Source of the DNA: JAWWPG01 sp037719575
GTDB lineage: Bacteria > Actinomycetota > Actinomycetes > Propionibacteriales > Nocardioidaceae
Length of the DNA stretch: 64,000 nt
NCBI GenBank assembly: GCA_037719575.1
Contig: JBBJMF010000003.1
Span: 23,741-87,740, forward strand
Reading direction: 5' to 3'
Shown: one piece after another, positions 46,794 to 57,058 of the stretch
Layout of the letters: each line of letters opens with the position of its first letter
How positions within the stretch are numbered: the first letter of the stretch is position 1
Position numbers and translations under genes: made by a program
The notes under the pieces: generated by a model
Told to the model about the DNA's origin: nothing
The model's database searches: none
What the model saw: the letters and a program-made list of their open reading frames with translations, nothing else

Positions 46794-48059
46794 CGGCCAG
46801 GGCGACGGCGGAGGACGACGAGCCGGCCGAGCAGACCCACCGCGAACATCACCGTGCCCGCGACCATCGCGGCGACCGGCAGGCTGACCACGAGCACGGC
46901 ACGCCACCGCGCCAGCCACGTTGAGTGCCCGTGGCCAACGCCGTTGCTCGACAGGCTGGGTGAAGGCGGAGGCGTTGGCGATCCCGTAGTACACCAGAAT
47001 GCCGAAGGACGAGAAGCCGATGACACCACGGAGGTCCGTCGTCAGACCAGGACGCTCACGACGACGGCGATGGCGGCCTCGGCATGATGCGGCGTCCGGT
47101 AGTGCGGATGTACGGCGGCCAGCCAGCCGGGCAGGTCACGGTTGCGCGCCATCGCCAGCGAGGTGCGACCGATGCCGGCGACCAGCGCGAGAAGCGTGCC
47201 CAGGAGGCGACGGCACCACCGATGCGGACGACGGGTCCCAGCCCGCCGGCACCGACGGCGTGCACGGCGGCGGTGAGCGGCGCGGTGGCTTGGCCAAGCG
47301 CGTCCGGTCCCGTCGCCGCCAGGGCGCTGAGTGCCACTGCGACGTACACCACGACGATGATGCCGAGCGCGAGCGGATCGCTCGCGGGATGGTGTGCTCC
47401 GGGTCCCTGACCTCCTGCCGAGGGTGGCGATCCGGGCGTAGCCGGCGAACGCGAAGAAGATGAGTCCGCTCGCCTGCAGCACGCCGTGGATGCCGCCGGT
47501 GTGCAGCCAGCCTGCCGGGTCGAGCGAGGCAGAGTGCTGCGGCCCACTGGTCCAGACTGCGACGACGACCGCCGCGAGAGCGGCGAGCGAGATCGCGACG
47601 AGCAGGCGGGTGACGAGCGCGGTCTTGGCGATGCCCCGGTAGTTGAGGGCGGCGAGCAGCAGGACGGCGGCCACGCCGACGGCTCGCTGGGCCCACTGCG
47701 GACCGGGCACCGCGTACGCCGCGAACGTGAGAGCCATCGCCGCACACGACGCCACCTTGCCGACCACGAAGCCCCACCCTGCGGTGAAGCCCCACCACGG
47801 GCCCAGCCGTTCCCGACCGAAGACGTAGGTGCCGCCCGACATGGGGGAGGCGAGCTGCGCCGACGCCACCGCATTGCAGTAGGCGACGCCGGCCGCGATC
47901 ACCAGGCCCAGCAGCAGTCCGGACCCAGCCACCTGCGCCGCGGACCGAAGACCCCGAACACTCCGCGCCGACCATCGACCCGAGGCCGATCACGACGGCG
48001 TCTGTCGTGCCGAGCCGGCGCACCAGCGCCGGCTGCTGGGCAGCGCGGGTCTCAGTCAT
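46769..48059 (-). pseudogene. APC-family amino acid permease, frameshifted as sequenced
   Basis: About 430 residues of an amino acid/polyamine transporter. MTETRAAQQPALVRRLGTTD, AVVIGLGSMVGA and then AGSGLLLGLVIAAGVAYCNA open it, with the family motifs around TM1-3 (ASPMSGGTYVFGRERLGPWW). Membrane segments continue to a C-terminal VVLVVSLPVAAMVAGTVM with the tail GRQETLRWW. Frames change near 47950, 47420, 47200 and 47035. Repairing one base in each restores the text, e.g. the segment after GSMVGA. The start codon overlaps the HIT gene stop. Substrate unknown. Confidence 0.8.
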
Positions 48060-48551
48060 CAGCCTGCAGAGCCGCGGCCACCTTCTCGGCGGCCGCCTGA
48101 GCTCCTCGTCGGGCACGTTCGGCAGCACGTCCTCCCACAACGGCAGCATCATGCCGGACGCGTCGACCATGCCGAGCGGGCGGGGGATGAACCAGACGTG
48201 GAAGTGCGCGCCGCCGTCGCCCCACCGGTAGAGGTGCACGCGGGCGAAGCCGTCGAGGCTGAGGATGGCGCGCTCGACCCGCGCGGTGACCACCCCGAAG
48301 TCCCGGGCCGCCTCCTCGGAGAGGTCGCTGAACGAGTCGGCGTGCTCACGGCTGGCGAGCCAGACGGTGCCAGGCAGGCTGCACTGCGCCGGGGGGCAGC
48401 GTCCAGAGGTCGTCGTGCCAGACGGCAGACGTCACGGCGTCGCCGCAGATCCCGCACGGCTTGCCGCCGGCCTCACCGCGGCGGGGCGGCTCGGGGATCG
48501 TCAACTCGGACAGCTCGCGGACGGTCAGGGCTCGGCATAGGGCAGTTGCAT
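48053..48551 (-). pseudogene. HIT-like protein, frameshifted as sequenced
   Basis: About 165 residues. MQLPYAEP at the start meets a stop after one lost base; the frame then continues ELTIPEPPRRGEAGGKPCGI with a Cys-X-X-Cys pair (CGIC), REHADSFSDLSEEAARDFG, and the histidine-triad region WGDGGAHFHVWFIPRP. The tail PLWEDVLPNVPDEELR ends after one more indel at a TGA that overlaps the permease ATG. Related actinobacterial proteins are annotated as HIT family hydrolases of unknown substrate. Confidence 0.7.
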
Positions 48552-48722
48552 CGGAGTATTCCCTTTCAGGTGAACGAACAGCATCACCATGGCAGCAAGC
48601 CGGGTGAACGGACTTGATCGAAATCCTCGCGGTCAGGAGCGGATTCGTCCGACTGAGCGGGGGTTGCCGCGGAGTCCGGTCGGACGAGCCCGGTGCAGCA
48701 CACGGCCATTAGGATTGCGGGC

Positions 48723-49033
48723 ATGTCCGAGACCCCGCCGGCGATCACGCGTGACGACGTCGCCAGGCTGGCCGGTCTGGCGCGAATCGACCCACGGACG
48801 CCGAGCTAGAACACCTGGCGCCGCAGCTCGCCGTGATCCTGGAGTCGGTCGCGGCCGTCAGCGGCGTGGCCGCCGACGACGTGCCGCCGTCGTCACACGC
48901 CCTTCCGATGGAGAACGTCATGCGCCCCGACGAGGTGCACGAAAGCCTGACGCCCGCGGATGCGCTGTCCGGCGCACCGGAGGAGGAGCGGCAGCGCTTC
49001 AAGGTCCCGAGGATCCTGGGCGAGGAGCAGTGA
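48723..49033 (+). pseudogene. gatC: Glu-tRNA(Gln)/Asp-tRNA(Asn) amidotransferase subunit C, frameshifted
   Basis: Stabilises GatA and links it to GatB. About 103 residues once a single missing base near 48792 is restored: MSETPPAITRDDVARLAGLA then RID, the break, and ELEHLAPQLAVILESVAAVS through FKVPRILGEEQ. As sequenced it stops at a TAG (48807-48809). The final TGA overlaps the gatA GTG. In actinomycetes lacking glutaminyl-tRNA synthetase this complex is essential. Confidence 0.9.
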
Positions 49034-50532
49034 GCGACCTGGTCCGGATGACGGCGGCCGACCTGGCCGCGGCCCTCTCGTCCGGTGAGACGTCGTCGGT
49101 CGAGGTCACGCGCGCCCATCTCGACCGGATCGGGGCGGTCGACCCGGCGCTGCACGCGTTCCTCGAGGTCGACACCGACGGTGCCCTGGCCCAGGCGGGG
49201 GCGGCAGACGACCGACGAGCCCGCGCCGACGGCGACCTCCCCGAGCTGCTGTGTGCCGATCGCCGTCAAGGACATCGCCACCACCAAGGGCCTGACCACG
49301 ACCGCGGGTCGCGGATCCTCGAGGGCTGGGTTCCGCCGTACGACGCAACGCTGGTCGCCAGGCCTGAGCGAGCGGCCTGCCGATCCTCGGCAAGACCAAC
49401 ATGGACGAGTTCGCCATGGGCAGCTCGACGGAGCACTCGGGCTACGGCCCGACCCACAACCCCTGGGACCTGGAGCGGATACCGGGGGGTCCGGGGGCGG
49501 CTCGTCCGCCGCGGTGGCCGGGTACGCCGCACCGCTGGCCATCGGCACCGACACCGGCGGCTGATCCGGCAGCCGAGCGCGGTGACGGGGACGGTCGGCG
49601 TCAAGCCGACCTACGGCGGCGTCCCGCGCTACGGCCTGATCGCGCTGGCGAGCAGCCTCGACCAGGCGGGCCCGGTCGCACGCACTGTTCTCGATGCCGC
49701 GCTGCTCCACGACGTCATCGGCGGTCACGACCCGATGGACTCGACGAGCATCGACATGGCCTGGCTGTCGATGGCCGCGGCGGCCCGCCGCGGCGACGTC
49801 AAGGGGCTGAGGATCGGCGTCGTCACGGAGCTCGGCGGCGACGGCTACCAGGCGGGCGTGAGCCAGCGTTTCGAGGAGAGCATCGCGCTGCTCGTCGACG
49901 CGGAGCCGAGATCGTCGAGGTGTCCTGCCCTCATTTCGTCTACGCGTTCGCGACCTACTACCTGATCCTGCCGAGCGAGGCGAGCAGCAACCTCGCCCGT
50001 TTCGACGCGATGCGCTACGGGCTGCGGGTCGGCCCCGACGACGTGCGGGCCCCGAGCGCGGAGCAGGTCATGGCCGCCACCCGCGAGGCCGGCTTCGGCG
50101 ACGAGGTCAAGCGGCGGATCATCCTCGGCACGTTCGCGCTGTCCAGCGGTTACTACGACGCCTACTACGGCCAGGCCCAGAAGGTCCGCACGCTGATCGC
50201 CCGCGACTTCGCCGAGGCGTTCGGCGAGGTCGACGTCCTCGCCTCGCCGACGGCGCCGACCACCGCGTTCAAGATCGGCGAGAAGATGGACGACCCGATC
50301 GCGATGTACTCAACGACATCGCGACGATCCCGGCCAACCTGGCCGGCGTACCTGGCATGTCGCTTCAGCGGCCTCGCACCGGAGGACGGCCGCCGACCGG
50401 CATCCAGCTCCTGGCACCGGCGACCGAGGACGCCCGGCTCTACAACGCGGCGCGGCCCTCGAGGCGCTGCTCGAGGAGAGGTGGGGCGGTCCGCTGCTCG
50501 CCCGGGCACCCGACCTGGAGCTGTCGCCATGA
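49030..50532 (+). pseudogene. gatA: Glu-tRNA(Gln) amidotransferase subunit A, frameshifted
   Basis: Amidase subunit that transfers ammonia to mischarged tRNA. From GTG the text SDLVRMTAADLAAALSSGE runs into IAVKDIATTKGLTTTAG (catalytic Lys), NMDEFAMGSSTEHSGYG, a Gly/Ser stretch that should carry the Ser-Ser catalytic pair, and VGVKPTYGGVPRYGLIALAS. Frame changes occur near 49245, 49305, 49370, 49483, 49560, 49905, 50312, 50390 and 50455. The Gly/Ser-rich catalytic stretch itself is hit, which a living cell could not tolerate. Stop overlaps the gatB ATG. Confidence 0.9.
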
Positions 50533-52013
50533 CGACAACCCAGCTGATGCCGTACGACGAGGCGATCGCCGCTTCGACCCCGTGCTCGGCCTCGAGGTCC
50601 ACGTCGAGCTCAACACCCTCTCGAAGATGTTCTGCGGCTGCCCGACGACCTTCGGCGCGCCGAACACCCAGACCTGCCCGGTGTGCCTGGCGCTGCCGGG
50701 GGCCCTGCCCGTCGTGAACGAGAAGGCCGTCGAGTCGGCGATCCGGATCGGGCTGGCGCTCAACTGCGAGATCGCCTCCTGGTGCCGCTTCGCCCGGAAG
50801 AACTACTTCTACCCGGACATGCCGAAGAACTTCCAGACCTCGCAGTACGACGAGCCGATCGCTCGACGGCTACACCGAGATAGAGGTCGACGGCACGGTC
50901 GTCCGGGTCGAGATCGAGCGCGCCCACATGGAGGAGGACACCGGCAAGTCGCTGCACGTCGGCGGCGCCACCGGACGGATCCATGGTGCGGACTACTCGC
51001 TGCTCGACTTCAACCGGGCGGGCATCCCGCTCATCGAGATCGTGACGAAGCCGATCGTCGGCACCGGGGCCAACGCGCCGGCCGTGCGCGCGCGTACGTC
51101 ATGCATCTGCGCGACCTGGTCAGCGGGCTCGGAGTCTCCGACGTACGGATGGACCAGGGGTCGTTGCGATGTGACGTCAACCTCTCCCTGCGCGCGGACC
51201 CTGCCGCGGCGTTCGGCACCCGGACCGAGACCAAGAACGTCAACTCGTTCCGCTCCATCGAGCGCGCGGCACGCCACGAGGTGTCGCGCCAGGCGGCCGT
51301 GCTGGCGGGCGGCGGTCACATCACGCAGGAGACCCGGCACTGGCACGAGGACACCGGCGTCACCACCGCCGGCCGCGTGAAGGAGGAAGCGGAGGACTAC
51401 CGCTACTTCCCCGAGCCCGACCTGGTTCCCGTCGCACCTCCCGTGCGTGGGTGGAGGCGCTGCGCGACGTCCTGCCCGAGCCGGCTGCCTGCGCCGCGCG
51501 GCTGCAGAGGGAGGGCGCTTCTCCGACCTCGAGATGCGCGACGTCGTGGGTGCGGGGGCGACGGTCAGGATCGAGCAGACGGTGGCGGCGGGGGCGAGTC
51601 CGGCGGCGGCCAGGAAGTGGTGGCTTTCCGAGCTCGCTCGGCGGGCCAACGACCAGGGGTCGAGCCGCCGACCTGCCGGTCACGCCCACGCAGATCGCCG
51701 CGCTGCAAGGCCTTGTCGACGCGGGCCGGCTCAACGACAAGCTGGCCCGACAGGTGCTCGACGGGGTGCTGGCGGGAGAGGGCGAGCCCGGTGACGTGGT
51801 CGAGGCTCGCGGGCTCGCGGTGGTCTCCGACGACGGCGCCCTCGCGGCGGCCGTGGACGAGGCCATCGCCGCCAACCCCGACGTCGCCGACAAGATCCGC
51901 GACGGCAAGGTGGCGGCCGCGGGTGCGCTGATCGGCGCGGTCATGAAGGACATGCGCGGCCAGGCCGACGCGGACGGGTCCGCGAGCTGATCCTCACCAA
52001 GCTCGGCTCCTAA
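50529..52013 (+). pseudogene. gatB: Glu-tRNA(Gln) amidotransferase subunit B, frameshifted
   Basis: Kinase-like subunit that binds and activates the mischarged tRNA. MTTTQLMPYDEAIA, then VLGLEVHVELNTLSKMFCGC, NTQTCPVCLALPGALPVVN (zinc-binding cysteines), KNYFYPDMPKNFQTSQYDEP, RVEIERAHMEEDTGKSLH and the C-terminal YqeY domain (GALIGAVMKDMRGQAD) are in order. Breaks are near 50570, 50867, 51093, 51442, 51525, 51665 and 51975. The true stop is probably the TAA at 52011-52013 after a last indel; as read one frame stops at 51990. Confidence 0.9.
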
Positions 52014-52020
52014 CCAGGGC

Positions 52021-53424
52021 TCAGGACTCCGGAAGGAGCCCCTCGATGCCGGTGGGGCGCCTCAGCCACACGGGCTGCTCGTCGGGAGTGCGGAGCATGG
52101 CCTCTTTGAAGGCGTCGCTCTCCAGCTCCTCATCGATCCCAAACACGAAGTAGTCCGTCCAGTCGTAGTCCACCGGCTGGCCGTCACGGTCGAAGAGCGG
52201 CCAGGCGAACGCGCCCTCGCGGAGACCGAGCCCCGGCACCCGGAAGCGGACGACGACATGGCACTGCGGCCACGCTCCCTGAGTCACGACGTCGACGATC
52301 TCGAACGAGGTCCCCTCGGCGGCGACAAGCTCCGCTATGGACCGCCGTTGGCTCTCGATCAGGTGGGGGAGCTCACGCTCGGGGACCGGCGGTGTGACCG
52401 GCATCAGTGCGCGCGACCCGGTCATCGCTGCCAGGTCCAGCTCGGCGACCTTCTCGGAAGGGGCCAGGTCCCACGCCAGGACGACGTGGCGCCCGTCAGC
52501 GTCCGTCCGTTGCATGCTGACCCAGACCAGCCCAGGGCCTGCCATCGCCACCTGCGACGGGTAACCCGCGATGACGAGGTTCCCGACCGGCTGGCCCCGG
52601 GCCATGTCCACCACGGTGAGGAGATACGAACGGTCGAGCGGGGCCTCGGCCGGCTCGGCCAGCGGCCACCACCCGTACTCCCCGGAGCCGTCAGGCAGGT
52701 GGGACCAGACGACCGCGCGGTCCCACGAGTCTGCCGCCCACAGGTCCAGCGGCGCGAACGGGAGCCCTGCAGGCGCGGTCGAGAGGTCGGCGAGCACACT
52801 GGTGAGGCGAGGAGGCCATCGGTCCGCGACGACGACGGCCGGGTTAGTGCCGCCCACGAGCCCCGATTCCGGGAGGTGTGGCTGACCGAGAGGCGGGCCC
52901 AGCCTGATCTCTCCGACGAGGTCTATAGAGGCCAGGCGCGACCCGCGGTCCAACAGCGGCGTCATCCCCGACGGCCCGTGGTCCACGACGTACGCCAGAA
53001 AACCGTCACCTGTGGTCGCGAGCTCGTGGACGGCACCCGGGACCTGGGCCTCGCCTCTTGCTCCCCGGAGCGAGAGCAGCCGCACCCGGTCGGGCCCGGT
53101 TCGGGTCGGCCACGTGGACGGCAGAGCGGCGGCGAGCATGGAGTGGGCGTGAGCCGTCGCCCCTACCGGCTCGCCAAACACCAGGCTGGTGGCACCGTGG
53201 CCGTCGCAGTGGAAGACGCCGTCCTGCGCGACCACCCACACGCCGTTCTCGTCGGCGTGCAGCCGAGTGGCGGCGGAGCCGAGCACGTCAGGTGCAGACC
53301 ACCAGTGGACGTCGACGAGCTCGCCGTGGTGCAGCTGCACCAGGCAGGGCCGTGAGGCGTCGGCGACCCAGAGGGTGTCCCTGTTGGCGGCGATCGCGTC
53401 GGGTACGATCCGCCGCCAACGCAT
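52021..53424 (-). CDS. Unknown protein, possibly a beta-propeller
   Basis: A 467-residue protein without signal peptide. Repeating short strands of the type DTLWVADASRPCLVQL, NGVWVVAQDGVFHCDG and GDGFLAYVVDHGPSG along residues 15-330 suggest a propeller or WD-like fold, but no standard motif is complete. The last 90 residues (RFRVPGLGLREGAFAWPLFD) look like a separate domain also seen in hypothetical proteins. It is the first clean gene after the error-rich segment and converges on gatB. Confidence 0.6.
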   Translation of the reverse strand: MRWRRIVPDAIAANRDTLWVADASRPCLVQLHHGELVDVHWWSAPDVLGSAATRLHADENGVWVVAQDGVFHCDGHGATSLVFGEPVGATAHAHSMLAAALPSTWPTRTGPDRVRLLSLRGARGEAQVPGAVHELATTGDGFLAYVVDHGPSGMTPLLDRGSRLASIDLVGEIRLGPPLGQPHLPESGLVGGTNPAVVVADRWPPRLTSVLADLSTAPAGLPFAPLDLWAADSWDRAVVWSHLPDGSGEYGWWPLAEPAEAPLDRSYLLTVVDMARGQPVGNLVIAGYPSQVAMAGPGLVWVSMQRTDADGRHVVLAWDLAPSEKVAELDLAAMTGSRALMPVTPPVPERELPHLIESQRRSIAELVAAEGTSFEIVDVVTQGAWPQCHVVVRFRVPGLGLREGAFAWPLFDRDGQPVDYDWTDYFVFGIDEELESDAFKEAMLRTPDEQPVWLRRPTGIEGLLPES

Positions 53425-53484
53425 CGGCCAAGGCTAGCGCGGACGCCTGGTGCCGGCGTGGCTCCGGCTGGCTAGGGTGCCCAA

Positions 53485-54398
<914 letters not shown>

Positions 54399-54405
<7 letters not shown>

Positions 54406-54953
54406 GTCTGGGTGCGGAGGCGGGTGAGGAGGCGGCCGACGACGTCACGTTCGGCCTGGTAGTAGTCGAGGCCCCAGTCCGCGACCAGCCGCGGGAAGCG
54501 GAACGGATCGTCCGACGCCCATCGGTCCTCGAGGCCGTCGCGCACCGCCTGCAGGTCCTGTTGCCGCGCCGCGAGAGCCGCGAGGTAGCCCACGAGCATC
54601 GCTTCGACCTCAGCGGGTTCGATGAGGTGCCCGAGCAGCAGCCGCAGTGCCACCGGGTGCTTGAGGGCGGGGAAGTCCGGCGGCTCCTCGATGAGCCACT
54701 GCTGAAGGTCACGGCGCCCACTGCCGGTGATCTGGTAGCGGGTGGGTCCACCCGGATCGAGCTGGCGAGCCCGCACCAGGCCACGGTCGGTGAGCCTGGC
54801 CAGCTCCGTGTAGACCTGACTCATCGCCGGTGAGACCCAGTAGAACCGCAGGGTCGAGTCGGCTCGCTGCTTGAGCTCGTAGCCGGTGAGGTCGTCACCG
54901 AACGACAGCAGACCGAGTAGTGCGTACGACGTCGTCGGCAGGCCTTGACTCAT
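54399..54953 (-). CDS. PadR-family transcriptional regulator
   Basis: A 184-residue repressor. SYALLGLLSFGDDLTGYELK begins the winged helix, SPAMSQVYTELARLTDRGLV is the recognition helix and DPGGPTRYQITGSGRRDLQQ the wing; the C-terminal helices form the Vir-like dimer domain. It is divergent from the Asp-box repeat gene, and a palindrome overlaps its own upstream region, as expected for a self-regulating local repressor. Confidence 0.92.
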
Positions 54954-54969
54954 GATGAAGCCAGCGTAC

Positions 54970-54986
54970 TATTCCTGCTAGGAATA
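54970..54986. promoter_or_regulatory. Palindromic operator between padR and the Asp-box gene
   Basis: tattcctgctaggaata is an inverted repeat with perfect 7-bp arms and a 3-base centre, 17 bp upstream of the padR start and about 125 bp before the divergent ATG. It lies in the only AT-rich patch of the gap. It is a plausible binding site for the PadR protein, controlling both genes. Confidence 0.6.
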
Positions 54987-55109
54987 ACCCCCCAACAACA
55001 TCGACCAGCCATTGCGACGAACCCGTCCTGCCGAGGAGGCAGCTGGGGCGCAGATTGTGGACTCCGAGGGCAACTCGATCGGTCTGAACCAACGGGAAGG
55101 CGAGGAGTG

Positions 55110-56195
55110 ATGACAAGCACGCTGCTGATGGTCGGCACCCGCAAGGGCCTGTGGCTGGCCCGGTCCGACGACCGGGAGTCCTGGCAGCTCGACGGGCCGC
55201 ACTTCCTGATGAACGAGGTCGTGTCGGTCGCCATCGACACCCGCGGTGACTCGACGCGTCTCTTGGCCGGGACGATGAGCTCGCACTTCGGCCCGCAGGT
55301 CTTCAGGTCCGACGACCTCGGCGAGACGTGGGACGAGACGCCGAACGGGGCGATCCGCTTCCCCGAGGACACCGGTGCCGCCCTCGAGCGCGTCTGGCAG
55401 CTTGCGCTGCCGGCCGAGGAGCCCGACGTCGTCTACGCCGGCACCCAGCCCTCGGCGTTGTTCCGCAGCGCCGACCGTGGTGAGACATTCAACCTGGTGC
55501 GGCCCCTGTGGGACCACCCGCACCGGGAGGAGTGGGGGGCCGGCTTCGGCGGCCAGGCCATCCACACGATCCTGCCCGATCCCACCAACACCGAGGCGAT
55601 GACCGTCGCGATGTCGACCGGCGGCGTCTACCAGACCGCGGACGGCGGCGAGTCGTGGCGGCCGGCCAACGTCGGTGTCAAGGCCTACTTCCTGCCCGAC
55701 CCGTGGCCGGAGTTCGGGCAGTGCGTGCACAAGGTCGCCAGCCACCCCGATCGCCCCGAGCGGATGTACCTGCAGAACCATCACGGTGTCTACCGGACGG
55801 ACGACGGCGGGTCGCACTGGGAGTCGATCGCCGACGGTCTCCCCAGCGACTTCGGCTTCCCGATCGTCGTCGACCCGAACGACGCCGACACCGTCTACGT
55901 GTTCCCGCTGGTCGCCGACGGCGAGCGGATCCCGCCGGACGCGAAGCCGCGCGTCTGGCGCTCCCGCGATGCCGGTGCCTCTTGGACCGCCTTGTCCGAA
56001 GGGCTGCCGCAGGACGGGTTCTTCGCCGCGGTCATGCGCGACGCGATGTGCGCCGACGACAGCTCACCGACCGGCCTCTACCTCGGCTCCCGGGACGGTT
56101 GCGTGTGGGCGAGCAACGACGCGGGGGATCGCTTCGACCTGGTGGCGAACCACCTGCCGGACGTGCTGTGCGTCAAGGCGGGCCGGCTGACCTGA
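55110..56195 (+). CDS. Asp-box (BNR/sialidase-like) repeat beta-propeller protein
   Basis: A 361-residue cytoplasmic protein with no signal peptide. Six Asp-box motifs are spaced along it: RSDDLGETWDE, RSADRGETFNL, QTADGGESWRP, RTDDGGSHWES, RSRDAGASWTA and ASNDAGDRFDL. This is the six-bladed propeller of exo-alpha-sialidase-like proteins, but the sialidase arginine triad is not evident, so it is not an obvious glycosidase. Start: ATG after gaggag; a GTG one codon earlier is possible. The paired PadR repressor suggests inducible expression. Confidence 0.85.
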   Translation: MTSTLLMVGTRKGLWLARSDDRESWQLDGPHFLMNEVVSVAIDTRGDSTRLLAGTMSSHFGPQVFRSDDLGETWDETPNGAIRFPEDTGAALERVWQLALPAEEPDVVYAGTQPSALFRSADRGETFNLVRPLWDHPHREEWGAGFGGQAIHTILPDPTNTEAMTVAMSTGGVYQTADGGESWRPANVGVKAYFLPDPWPEFGQCVHKVASHPDRPERMYLQNHHGVYRTDDGGSHWESIADGLPSDFGFPIVVDPNDADTVYVFPLVADGERIPPDAKPRVWRSRDAGASWTALSEGLPQDGFFAAVMRDAMCADDSSPTGLYLGSRDGCVWASNDAGDRFDLVANHLPDVLCVKAGRLT

Positions 56196-56218
56196 CGTCG
56201 GTCTGCGACTATCGTCTC

Positions 56219-57058
56219 GTGGCCCAGCTCTTCGTCGACGACGACGCCGACCTGACGCTCGTACAGGACCGCAACGTCGCCGTCCTCGGGTACGACGACC
56301 AGGCGGCCGCCCAGGCGCTGTGCCTGCGGGACTCCGGGGTCGACGTCCGTGTCGGGCTCGCGGCGGACTCCCCCCTCTGGGACGTGGCGGCGGCCGACGG
56401 CCTGCGGGTCGTGACCACGTTCGAGGCCTGCGAGGAGGCCGACCTGGTCGTCATACCCGTCGCCTCGTCGCAGGACGCCTCGGTCGCGGAAGCGGTGCTG
56501 CCCAACCTGGTGGCGGGCGATGTCGTCGTGCTCGAGGAGGCGGCCGTGCTCGCGGGCGACCTGCCGGCCGGCGTGGACGTCGTACGACTTGCGCCGTGGG
56601 CCTCCGGGCCCGTGGTGCGCGACGAGTACACGCAAGGCAGGGGCGTTGCGCTCTTCGCCTCCGTGGTGGTCGACGGGTCGGGTAGTGCCTGGGACATCGC
56701 GCTTGCCTATGCGCGGGCGATCGGCGCGACCCGCGCCGGCGTCATCCGGACCACGGACGAGGAGTACAGCCGAGCGCGGGCGGTCGGGGAGAAGACCCTC
56801 CTGCGGGGCAGCGTGCTGCCGCTCGTGCGGACCGCGTTCGACTCACTGGTGGGGTCGGGCTGCCAGCCCGAGGTCGCCTACCTGCGGTGCGTGTACGGCC
56901 TCAAGATGTTCGCCGACGAGCTGGTCAGCGGTGGCCTGGACACCGAGCTGACCGCGGCCCGGGCGCCCGACGGCACCGCGTCCGACGAGGACCCGATGGC
57001 CGCCGCGGCTGCTCTGGTCCGCTCCCTGATGAGCTGGGACCGGAAGGACTCGTCGTGA
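56219..57058 (+). CDS. Degenerate IlvC-like protein (ketol-acid reductoisomerase homologue)
   Basis: A 279-residue homologue of class I ketol-acid reductoisomerase (about 338 residues). Homology is clear from end to end: AQLFVDDDADLTLVQDRNVA, LRDSGVDVRVGLA, IGATRAGVIRTT, and the tail LVRSLMSW. Yet every key residue is altered. The dinucleotide loop Gly-Tyr-Gly-X-X-Gly reads GYDDQA; the catalytic Lys segment (normally APKGPG) reads APWASG; the Asp of the first metal pair (DLFGEQ) is Ala in RARAVGEK; the Glu pair in FExxHELKL reads YLRCVYGLKM. About 60 residues of the C-terminal knot are deleted. It is thus probably a pseudoenzyme. GTG start; its stop overlaps serA (GTGA). Confidence 0.85.
   Translation: MAQLFVDDDADLTLVQDRNVAVLGYDDQAAAQALCLRDSGVDVRVGLAADSPLWDVAAADGLRVVTTFEACEEADLVVIPVASSQDASVAEAVLPNLVAGDVVVLEEAAVLAGDLPAGVDVVRLAPWASGPVVRDEYTQGRGVALFASVVVDGSGSAWDIALAYARAIGATRAGVIRTTDEEYSRARAVGEKTLLRGSVLPLVRTAFDSLVGSGCQPEVAYLRCVYGLKMFADELVSGGLDTELTAARAPDGTASDEDPMAAAAALVRSLMSWDRKDSS

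Larger units (their letters stand above)
44500..52013. other. Segment dense in frameshifts, probable sequence errors
   Basis: Within this 7.5 kb, ligA, an amino acid permease, a HIT protein, gatC, gatA and gatB each change reading frame one to about ten times, while the protein text between breaks stays well conserved. Most breaks are single gained or lost G/C bases in short runs, for example gaccca where gatC needs one more base near 48792. Genes before 44.5 kb and after 52.0 kb are intact. Essential genes do not decay together this way, so low sequence quality is the simplest reading. Confidence 0.85.

Noticed and set aside
48552..48722. tRNA gene in the gap before gatC
   Set aside because: No cloverleaf or T-loop sequence could be built; the gap only offers space for a promoter.
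44500..52013. Biological pseudogenisation of ligA and gatCAB
   Set aside because: The breaks cluster in one block, hit essential genes and mostly involve G/C runs; sequence error explains them better.
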